Origin: Thermoanaerobacterium sp.
Lineage (GTDB): Bacteria; Bacillota; Thermoanaerobacteria; Thermoanaerobacterales; Thermoanaerobacteraceae
Length of the DNA stretch: 5,247 bases
NCBI GenBank assembly: GCA_029960905.1
Contig: JASBVU010000154.1
Coordinates: 1-5,247, forward strand
Reading direction: 5' to 3'
This document shows, in pieces, positions 1 through 5,247 of this stretch. Made by a program: the position numbers and the translations under genes. Positions within the stretch are counted from its first letter, which is position 1. Every line of letters starts with the position of its first letter. The notes below the pieces were generated by a model. The model saw only the letters and a list, made by a program, of their open reading frames with translations. It was not told where the DNA came from and ran no database searches.

Positions 1-1
1 T

Positions 2-2185
2 AGTAATGAAGGTGTAGAAATCGAATTTGATCAGAGAGTTTTGACAGATCAATGGTACAGACAAGCGCTAACGGACTATCTTGTAGGTGGTGTTGAATTC
101 GGATACATGAAGAATTCACTACTTGCATATTATCAAGATGTTTATGGATTGTATGAAATATACAATAGTAACAATCCAATTGGTAAACAGATATATAATG
201 ATATATATTATTTTTCAAAAGGCGAGTATGAGTATAAATTACCTGAAACGGGAAATATAAAAGGAAGAATATTAAACATAGAAAGAGAACCTATTCAAGG
301 TGCGCAAGTAATGTGTGGTGATAAAGTTGTTACGACTGACTCTGAAGGCAATTACGAATTTGATGGATTACGTGCAGGTGTACAAAACTTCTCTGTAGAG
401 GATGATGTATATAAAGTATATAACACAGCTCAATTTAATGTAGATATTAAGCCAGGATATACGATATATAAAGATATAATTTTAGAAAAGGGAATCCTAT
501 ATGGTAAAGTCGGAGGTACGGTTGATAACTCTGTCTATTCAAATCTGAGTGCTGGAATTATACCAACGATTTCTATGCCTGTAGCTGATAATGCTGATGA
601 GTTAAAAAGAGAACAGGATATAATGCCGCGTCTAACCGACGGCATATATGGGAACGGAGATTGGGCTGGACAAAGATCGAGTTATGTGGACTTTTACCGT
701 AATACTGGACGTGATTTATACATTAATCTGGGAGAAACGTGTACAGTGAAAGAAATAGGCTTTCGTTTTTTAAGGGACGACCCTTCTGCTATTCTTTTAC
801 CTAGTAGCGTCGACATATATATATCTAATGATAGTGGTAAGAATTGGGGGCTTCTTGCTTCAATATCAGCTAATATGGCAACGACAATCGACGCAAACCA
901 TGGCATTTATGAATATAATTTAAGCGGTTTAAACTTTCAAGCTAATGAGGTTAAAATCAGTTTTCCAGTTTTTATATGGGCTTTTTCTGACGAGCTTAAA
1001 ATTATGGGCAGCAAAGGGGTTGTAGACGATGCAATGTTACCACCTGTTGGTAATGCTAAAGTAAAAGCGCCAAATTATTCAATGTATATTGATACAAACA
1101 ATGATACGCTTAACGTAGGGCAGAGTGCTAAGCTTACAGTTAAAGATTTAAATAATACTGATGCTGATGGCAATCCAATCATAATAAATAATGTTGTTTA
1201 TAACTCTTCAAATCCTGATATTATTAAAGTAGATTCAAATGGAAATGTTATGGCACTTAGTGAAGGTAGTGCTATGATATATGCTTCAGTAAATGGTATA
1301 CAGGTTGAAAGTAAATTACTAACTGTTATTAAGCCCAAGCCAGTAGCGACAAGGATAAACGTAGATCCGACGACTGTAACAATAAATGTCGGGGATAGCA
1401 GTAAAGTTTTAGCGACAGTATATGATCAAAACAACAATGCAATGCCGAATATAAATGTGGGCTGGTCAAGCAACGACCCAACTGTAGCAACAGTTGATAA
1501 TACAGGCAAGATAACAGCAATAGCAGCGGGTACGACAGTTGTAAAAGCGACATATGGCGATCTTAGTGCAAGCGTAAATGTCACTGTAAAAAAAGAATCC
1601 GGCGTGTCAACAACATTAAAAGGACCTAATTTTGTTAATGTAGGGCAAGAATATACAGTAACTTTTGGACTCAATAATGCCAAAGACATTACCGCACAAG
1701 GCTTAGTTGTAAATTATGACAGCAATGTATTTGATTTCGTTGAAGCTAAATCTGTTGATGAAACGAAGATTCAAGTTCTTTCAACAGATACAAATACACC
1801 AGGTGTTGTAAAAATAATATTAGCAAGTCTTGGAGGCCAAAGTGCTTTAAATGGAAATACAGATATATTAAACATTACGTTTAAAGCAAAAGCAGAATCT
1901 CATTCAACAGATATAAATATTGAAAAGGCAGAATTATCAGATTCACAAGGTAATGAGGTTTCAGCAGCATTGACAATGAAGTCTATATCCGTTACTCCTG
2001 AAGGTGATTTAAATGGTGATGGTAAAGTAACAATAGCAGACCTTGGTATACTTGCAAAATACTATGGTACGACATCAAGCGATAGCAACTGGAATGAGAT
2101 AAAGATTGCTGATTATGATAATAGTGACAAGATAGATCTCTATGACCTCGTGTTTATTGCAAAGAAAGTTAATGATAACTTGTAA
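2..2185 (+). CDS. Modular exported surface protein, 5'-partial: DUF4855 tail, CPD-like, discoidin-like, two Big_2, cohesin, dockerin
   Basis: The frame is open to the left edge and codes for family-like sequence (SNEGVEIEFDQRV) before the TTG at 41, so that TTG is internal and the true start is outside; 727 codons are visible. Numbering from the first full codon: residues 1-76 match the end of DUF4855 as I remember it (GVEIEFD, then a GGVEFGY motif and a YY-rich stretch); 84-163 are a carboxypeptidase-regulatory-like beta domain (GNIKGRI, GAQV, TDSEGNYEFDGL); about 175-339 look discoidin-like (DGIYGNGDW, VDIYISNDSGKNW); 355-443 and 447-530 are two Big_2 Ig-like domains with the paired motif SSNPDIIKVDSNG / SSNDPTVATVDNTG; 536-664 are cohesin-like (VNVGQEYTVTF, FDFVEA, LNITFKAKA); 668-727 are a dockerin. 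Its calcium loops are D669-N671-D673-D680 and D704-D706-S708-D715. No catalytic domain is visible, though one could lie upstream. The function of DUF4855 is unknown to me. The likely role is an extracellular protein attached through its dockerin, probably to the cohesin encoded next door. Confidence 0.9.
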   Translation, partial: SNEGVEIEFDQRVLTDQWYRQALTDYLVGGVEFGYMKNSLLAYYQDVYGLYEIYNSNNPIGKQIYNDIYYFSKGEYEYKLPETGNIKGRILNIEREPIQGAQVMCGDKVVTTDSEGNYEFDGLRAGVQNFSVEDDVYKVYNTAQFNVDIKPGYTIYKDIILEKGILYGKVGGTVDNSVYSNLSAGIIPTISMPVADNADELKREQDIMPRLTDGIYGNGDWAGQRSSYVDFYRNTGRDLYINLGETCTVKEIGFRFLRDDPSAILLPSSVDIYISNDSGKNWGLLASISANMATTIDANHGIYEYNLSGLNFQANEVKISFPVFIWAFSDELKIMGSKGVVDDAMLPPVGNAKVKAPNYSMYIDTNNDTLNVGQSAKLTVKDLNNTDADGNPIIINNVVYNSSNPDIIKVDSNGNVMALSEGSAMIYASVNGIQVESKLLTVIKPKPVATRINVDPTTVTINVGDSSKVLATVYDQNNNAMPNINVGWSSNDPTVATVDNTGKITAIAAGTTVVKATYGDLSASVNVTVKKESGVSTTLKGPNFVNVGQEYTVTFGLNNAKDITAQGLVVNYDSNVFDFVEAKSVDETKIQVLSTDTNTPGVVKIILASLGGQSALNGNTDILNITFKAKAESHSTDINIEKAELSDSQGNEVSAALTMKSISVTPEGDLNGDGKVTIADLGILAKYYGTTSSDSNWNEIKIADYDNSDKIDLYDLVFIAKKVNDNL

Positions 2186-2193
2186 AAAGAATA

Positions 2194-2216
2194 TAGGGGC
2201 AGGCAATCTGCCCCTA
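2194..2216 (+). terminator. Intergenic GC-rich hairpin (weak terminator or mRNA processing/stabilising element)
   Basis: A perfect 9-bp stem (TAGGGGCAG / CTGCCCCTA) with a 5-base loop GCAAT begins 9 bases after the stop of the upstream gene. On the plus strand it is followed by AATACATAAAAGG rather than a T-run, so it is not a canonical intrinsic terminator for the upstream gene. On the minus strand it is followed by a T-rich stretch. It could cause partial termination, or protect the 3' end of the upstream message and so set unequal levels of the two proteins. The structure is seen directly; its function is inferred. Confidence 0.45.
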
Positions 2217-2223
2217 ATACATA

Positions 2224-2234
2224 AAAGGATGTGA
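2224..2234 (+). promoter_or_regulatory. Shine-Dalgarno sequence that decides the start of the SLH-cohesin gene
   Basis: AAAGGATGTGA matches the extended anti-SD complement AAAGGAGGTGA with one mismatch. The GTG at 2231 lies inside this element and cannot be served by it. The ATG at 2243 lies 11 bases after AGGATG and 8 after the end of the whole match. I therefore choose ATG 2243 and treat GTG 2231 as part of the ribosome binding site. Confidence 0.65.
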
Positions 2235-2242
2235 AAATATCT

Positions 2243-3856
2243 ATGAGAAAAACTTTAACATGCATTTTAATAATAACAATATTAATGTTTAGTTTTGAAA
2301 ATATTTCATTTGCGGCTGGACCAACCTTTAGCATGGCAGCAAATACGACAAATGTAAATATTGGAGATAATATAACATTAACAATAAATGGACAGAACCT
2401 TAATGACTTATATGGTTTTGAAGTTGATGTATCATTTAATAGAAATATGTTTGATTTTGTAAATGCAAACACGAATATAAAAGGGTTTGAAGTAAGCCCT
2501 ATAGTAAAAAATGGGGTGGTAATATACGCTGTAACAAAAGTAAGTAATACTACTGGCATAAACGGAAATCAGCAATTATGCACACTGACATTTAAAGCAA
2601 AATCATCAGGAATAGCCCAATTAAAACTTGAAAATGTTGAAACGATAAATTCAAAACTAGACCCACCTATAAATTATAGCGGAAATAGTATAAATGTAAC
2701 AGTAAATAGCAATAACCCACCATCAAATAATAACGGTGGTACAACAAATGACCTTGGTACAGTTACAACAACAGGCAATACAACGACACTCATACTTGAC
2801 ACATCAAAAACATTAGCTACTATAAATAATACACAAGGAAGTCAAGTTACAATAGACCTTACATCAGTAGGTACAACAAAAGAAAAAGCCGTTGAAATAC
2901 CCAAAGATGTGATAATTGCAGCAAAAGACAATGAAAAAGATATAATTATAAAATCTGATAATGTCCAATTAGTATTAACAAAAGACTCACTTGATCTTAG
3001 TAATGTAAGTAGTAGCATAATCGTATCTATTAAAGATAACGGCAATGCAAATGTAGGAGGATATACAGCACTTTCAAATACAATAGATATAAACATAATA
3101 TCTGGTGATAATAATGTAACACTTAAAAAACCTGTTAAAGTAACATTAAATATATCAAAGGCAAATGACGCGAGAAAAGTTGCAGTTTATTACTATAATG
3201 AAACAACAGGAAAATGGGAGTATGTCGGAGGAAAAGCAGATAAAAATAACAATACAATAACATTTGATGCAAAACACTTCTCACAATATGCAGCATTAGA
3301 ATATGACAAAACATTCAATGACATAAAAACACACTGGGCTAAAGATGCAATAGAAGTATTAGCATCAAAACATATAGTAAGTGGAATAGATGATAACAAC
3401 TTTGCACCGGATAATAGTATAACAAGAGCAGAATTTGCATCAATGATGATAAGACTTCTGGGAATAAGCGAATCACCGTATCAGGTAGAATTTACTGATG
3501 TAAAAACAGGTGACTGGTATGCAAATGCTATAGAAGCAGCGTACAAAGCTGGTATAATACTTGGCGATGGAAACACAATGAGACCAGATGACAAAATAAC
3601 CCGCGAAGAAATGGCAGCAATAGCAATGAGAGTATATAGCAAACTCACAACATACAATGAAGAAGACATAAATAAGACATCATTCAGTGATGATAGTCAA
3701 ATAAGCGATTGGGCAAAAGCTGTCGTTGCAAATGCTTCAAAGCTTGGCATTATACAAGGAGAACCGAATAATTTATTTGCACCAAAGGGTAATGCTACAA
3801 GAGCAGAGGCTGCGGCAGTAGTATATAGACTACTGGATAAGAGCAATAACTTATAA
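2243..3856 (+). CDS. Secreted cohesin-SLH protein, putative cell-surface anchoring scaffoldin
   Basis: This 537-residue protein starts at ATG 2243 (see the SD entry). Residues 1-24 are a signal peptide: MRK, a hydrophobic core (LTCILIITILMF), and an SFA|AG cleavage site; the Cys at position 7 is too early and lacks a lipobox. Residues 26-155 are cohesin-like (VNIGDNITLTI, LYGFEVDVSF, FDFVNA, LCTLTFKAKSSG) and resemble the cohesin of the upstream gene. Residues 156-172 are an Asn/Pro/Gly linker. Residues 173-352 are a beta-rich block ending in YYYNETTGKWEYVGG and HFSQYAAL, a type I recall before SLH repeats in Thermoanaerobacterium surface enzymes. Three SLH repeats begin at residues 358, 417 and 481, with the motifs TRAE, TREE and TRAE. 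SLH triplets bind secondary cell-wall polymer, so the protein should sit on the surface with its cohesin exposed. No catalytic domain is present. It lies 57 bases downstream of the dockerin gene with no evident promoter between, so co-transcription is likely. Confidence 0.93.
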   Translation: MRKTLTCILIITILMFSFENISFAAGPTFSMAANTTNVNIGDNITLTINGQNLNDLYGFEVDVSFNRNMFDFVNANTNIKGFEVSPIVKNGVVIYAVTKVSNTTGINGNQQLCTLTFKAKSSGIAQLKLENVETINSKLDPPINYSGNSINVTVNSNNPPSNNNGGTTNDLGTVTTTGNTTTLILDTSKTLATINNTQGSQVTIDLTSVGTTKEKAVEIPKDVIIAAKDNEKDIIIKSDNVQLVLTKDSLDLSNVSSSIIVSIKDNGNANVGGYTALSNTIDINIISGDNNVTLKKPVKVTLNISKANDARKVAVYYYNETTGKWEYVGGKADKNNNTITFDAKHFSQYAALEYDKTFNDIKTHWAKDAIEVLASKHIVSGIDDNNFAPDNSITRAEFASMMIRLLGISESPYQVEFTDVKTGDWYANAIEAAYKAGIILGDGNTMRPDDKITREEMAAIAMRVYSKLTTYNEEDINKTSFSDDSQISDWAKAVVANASKLGIIQGEPNNLFAPKGNATRAEAAAVVYRLLDKSNNL

Positions 3857-3912
3857 TACCTATTGATGTTCAATACAGCTGGTCAAACAACTGATAAAAA
3901 CATGAGGTATTA
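3854..3912 (+). repeat. Interrupted inverted repeat at the 3' end of the SLH-cohesin gene
   Basis: TAATACCT (3854-3861), whose TAA is the stop codon, pairs with AGGTATTA (3905-3912). Inside it ATGTT (3866-3870) pairs with AACAT (3899-3903). This gives an 8-bp plus 5-bp stem with a small internal loop and a 28-base apical loop. No T-run follows. It may be a 3'-end RNA structure or the scar of a mobile element; the low GC makes chance pairing possible. Apart from it, 3857-3966 shows nothing I can name. Confidence 0.35.
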
Positions 3913-3966
3913 ATTGAAAATATATTATTTACCATTATAGTTAAAAAATTAATAAATCAATAAAAA

Positions 3967-3996
3967 TAAAGGAGGATGTATATCAGTCCTCCTTTA
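3967..3996. terminator. Strong hairpin, probable intrinsic terminator (best on the minus strand)
   Basis: A perfect 10-bp stem TAAAGGAGGA / TCCTCCTTTA encloses the loop TGTATATCAG. Read on the minus strand it is followed directly by TTTTTATTG, a fair T-tract. Read on the plus strand it is followed by AATAAAATAC, which is poor. It could stop transcription coming leftward from the transposase remnant, and less well serve as the terminator of the SLH-cohesin gene 110 bases upstream. Its left arm contains a full SD sequence and its right arm the complement. Confidence 0.55.
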
Positions 3997-4014
3997 AATA
4001 AAATACAAAAAAAT

Positions 4015-4047
4015 AATTCCACTTTTTTTAATATAAAAGGAGGAATT
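4015..4047 (+). promoter_or_regulatory. AT-rich hairpin covering an SD sequence
   Basis: AATTCC (4015-4020) pairs with GGAATT (4042-4047), and CTTTT (4022-4026) can pair with AAAAG (4035-4039). The right side contains AAAAGGAGG, so the fold would hide that SD. A short T-run ending at 4050 overlaps the end of the stem. It could be a weak terminator or the 5' end of a lost gene whose ATG would be at 4057. The pairing is visible; the function is a guess. Confidence 0.25.
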
Positions 4048-4073
4048 TTTATAATTATGTCGAATATATATAT

Positions 4074-4255
4074 TAGAGGACAGCATAGATTCGAGACTGA
4101 AAACTTTGTGACGACAAAAATAGCTGTAATAATGGTCATAAAAAGACTGGGGAACAATCAAATAATTTGATAAACTTAGGATTGTTTTCTTCAAAAATAG
4201 ATTCAATATCAGTGAAGACATCGCGGATAGATAATTGTTTAAATTTGGTTTTCGT
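4074..4255 (-). pseudogene. Degraded N-terminal fragment of a transposase (DUF772/InsH-N type)
   Basis: On the minus strand, AGGAGG (4268-4263) is followed after 7 bases by ACG (4255-4253) exactly where a start codon should be. The frame then reads TKTKFKQLSIRDVFTDIE, continuing to KFIKLFD, and stops at TGA 4138-4136. A second minus frame resumes the protein as VPQSFYDHYYSYF, then RHKVFSLESMLSS, up to about 4074, where similarity ends and AT-rich sequence begins. From memory, intact transposases of this type in Thermoanaerobacter relatives start in this way, with the SFY...YY and SLESML motifs about ten codons further apart than here, followed by IIQK. The fragment therefore shows a lost start codon, a frameshift with a probable small deletion, and loss of everything after about 70 residues, including the catalytic part. 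A possible old promoter lies upstream on the minus strand (TTGCCA 4305-4300, TACAAT 4284-4279, 15-base spacer). The exact IS family is uncertain; no terminal repeats or target duplication could be fixed. Confidence 0.7.
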
Positions 4256-4333
4256 AAGGATACCTCCTATTTTTAAATATTGTATATTATATAATAATTT
4301 GGCAAAAGAGGAGGAAATCCTTTGAAAATATAA

Positions 4334-4370
4334 GCGAAACCCAGATACTTCAGAACATTATTGGGTTCGC
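4334..4370. repeat. Imperfect inverted repeat upstream of the solute-binding protein gene
   Basis: GCGAAACCCA (4334-4343) pairs with TGGGTTCGC (4362-4370) over 9 bp with one bulged A, and ATA / TAT can extend it inward. The GC-rich arms stand out in a very AT-rich stretch. It lies 45 bases before the next start codon and 79 bases beyond the start position of the transposase remnant. It may be a 5'-leader RNA hairpin for the transporter gene or part of the insertion-sequence end. There is no T-run on the plus strand. I found no convincing plus-strand promoter between 4256 and 4415. Confidence 0.45.
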
Positions 4371-4415
4371 AAATACCTAAATAAAAAAATATCATAAAAT
4401 AAGGAGGAGTGTTTA

Positions 4416-5247
4416 ATGTTTAAAAAATTACTAGCAATACTAATGGTAGTTTTAATGGCAGCAGGGCTTTTGGCTGGATGTAACACATCTACTTCAAAAA
4501 ATGCATCAAAAACACCGACAGGAACAAGTGATAGAGCTAAAGAACAGATTACGCTAAACGTATGGTATACTTATCCTGAAAATAATACACCAGGAACTCC
4601 AGATCATATGCTTAAAAAGATTGCAGAAAATTATATGAAAGAAAATCCAAATGTAAAAGTAAACATGGTCGGTAATGCAACAACAGATAAAACGTTGACT
4701 GCGCTTGTTGGTGGCCAAGGACCTGATATTTTCCTTAATTTGTGGCCCAATGTTGCGACATGGAGTCAAAAGGGAGTTTTATTGGATTTAACTGATTATG
4801 TAAATAACGATAAAGAATTTGACAAAAATGATATATTACCTTCTGCTTGGAAATTAGCTACTTTTAAAGGCAGGATATATGGTATACCTAATGAAATAAA
4901 TTCTTCAGAAATATACTACAATAAAGATTTATTAAAAGCTGCCGGTTTTGATGGACCACCAGAAACAATGGAAGATCTTATAAATATGGCTTATAAGTTA
5001 ACTAAGACAGATGCAAATGGAAATATAATTCAGCTAGGATTCTTACCGGATTTTCCGTGGCGTGATGATGTATTGTGGCCTATAGTATATGGAGCAAACT
5101 GGATTGATGAGAAAGCAAACAAAATAACATTTGATACACCTGAAATGAAAGCTGCATATCAATGGCAAGTTGACATATATAAGAAATATGGTGTTGATAA
5201 ACTTCAAAAATTCAAATCAGGCTTTGGTTCAGATGCTCAAGATCCAT
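4416..5247 (+). CDS. Sugar ABC transporter substrate-binding lipoprotein, 3'-partial (family 1 solute-binding protein)
   Basis: The ATG at 4416 has an ideal SD, AAGGAGG at 4401-4407, 8 bases upstream. 277 codons are visible before the right edge; the family usually runs to about 400-450 residues, so roughly the N-terminal two thirds are present. Residues 1-22 form a lipoprotein signal: MFKK, a hydrophobic core, and the lipobox LAGC with Cys22 as the predicted lipid-anchored first residue. A Ser/Thr/Lys/Asn linker follows. The fold begins at ITLNVWYTYPE, with the family hallmarks QGPDIFLN, a short WSQKGVLLDLTDYV segment, then GRIYGIPNE, IYYNKDLLKAAGF and PPETMEDL. Such proteins capture oligosaccharides outside the membrane and deliver them to a two-permease CUT1-type importer, whose genes would be expected just downstream. 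The substrate cannot be read from this sequence. The neighbouring surface proteins fit a polysaccharide-use locus, but the IS scar between them weakens the case for one operon. Confidence 0.93.
   Translation, partial: MFKKLLAILMVVLMAAGLLAGCNTSTSKNASKTPTGTSDRAKEQITLNVWYTYPENNTPGTPDHMLKKIAENYMKENPNVKVNMVGNATTDKTLTALVGGQGPDIFLNLWPNVATWSQKGVLLDLTDYVNNDKEFDKNDILPSAWKLATFKGRIYGIPNEINSSEIYYNKDLLKAAGFDGPPETMEDLINMAYKLTKTDANGNIIQLGFLPDFPWRDDVLWPIVYGANWIDEKANKITFDTPEMKAAYQWQVDIYKKYGVDKLQKFKSGFGSDAQDP

Noticed and set aside
41..43. TTG as the start codon of the first gene
   Set aside because: The frame is open upstream to the window edge and codes for sequence that continues the DUF4855 pattern (GVEIEFD); no SD precedes the TTG.
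1329..1689. Minus-strand open frames opposite the Ig-like and cohesin domains
   Set aside because: They are shadows of clearly domain-bearing plus-strand sequence, are Leu/Ser-rich, and show no SD or family motif.
2231..2233. GTG as the start of the SLH-cohesin gene
   Set aside because: It lies within the Shine-Dalgarno match; ATG 2243 has workable spacing and gives a normal signal peptide.
3976..4170. A 64-codon plus-strand gene from ATG 3976
   Set aside because: The SD directly abuts the ATG and sits in a strong hairpin; the second half is antisense to the transposase remnant.
3994..4221. A 75-codon minus-strand gene
   Set aside because: Only its middle (about 4074-4155) is transposase-like; its start and end are out-of-frame or AT-rich sequence, so it is part of the pseudogene and not a gene.
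4334..4343. Catabolite-repression (cre) site near GCGAAACCCA
   Set aside because: It lacks the paired cre half-sites around a central CG; only a partial resemblance.
3857..4415. CRISPR array, tRNA or riboswitch in the gene-free stretch
   Set aside because: No regularly spaced direct repeats, no cloverleaf or GTTC-type arm, and no riboswitch core that I recognise.
4554..4769. Minus-strand open frame opposite the solute-binding protein
   Set aside because: The plus strand has a lipobox, an ideal SD and family motifs; the minus frame has none.

Overview
The window looks like the chromosome of a low-GC, probably thermophilic anaerobic Firmicute. The base composition is strongly AT-rich with many ATA, ACA and AAA codons, Shine-Dalgarno sequences are strong (AAAGGAGG type), and there is an S-layer-anchored surface protein. 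From memory of the families, the beta-rich block plus SLH repeats of the second gene resemble the C-termini of Thermoanaerobacterium surface glycoside hydrolases. The genus is an inference, not a database result.

Bases 2-2185 hold the 3' part of a large modular exported protein. Its frame is open through the left edge, so its start and signal peptide lie outside. In order it carries the tail of a DUF4855 domain, a carboxypeptidase-regulatory-like beta domain, a discoidin-like domain, two bacterial Ig-like (Big_2) domains, a cohesin-like domain and a C-terminal dockerin. After 57 bases, which include a GC-rich hairpin, the second gene (2243-3856) encodes a secreted protein: signal peptide, one cohesin-like domain, Asn/Pro/Gly linker, beta-rich spacer and three SLH repeats. 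Together they suggest a small cohesin-dockerin surface system. The SLH protein would sit on the cell wall and its cohesin could capture the dockerin of the upstream protein (or of others), as an anchoring scaffoldin does in cellulosome producers. The upstream protein also carries its own cohesin, so chains or further recruitment are possible. The pairing is inferred from domain content and adjacency.

Bases 3857-4415 contain no intact gene. They hold an interrupted inverted repeat, a strong hairpin that looks like a terminator, an AT-rich hairpin over an SD sequence, a degraded minus-strand fragment of a transposase N-terminus (start codon lost, frame shifted, truncated), and an imperfect inverted repeat just before the next gene. 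This appears to be an old insertion-sequence scar.

From 4416 to the right edge is the start of a sugar-type ABC transporter solute-binding lipoprotein, cut off by the window after 277 codons. It probably starts a carbohydrate uptake operon that continues to the right.
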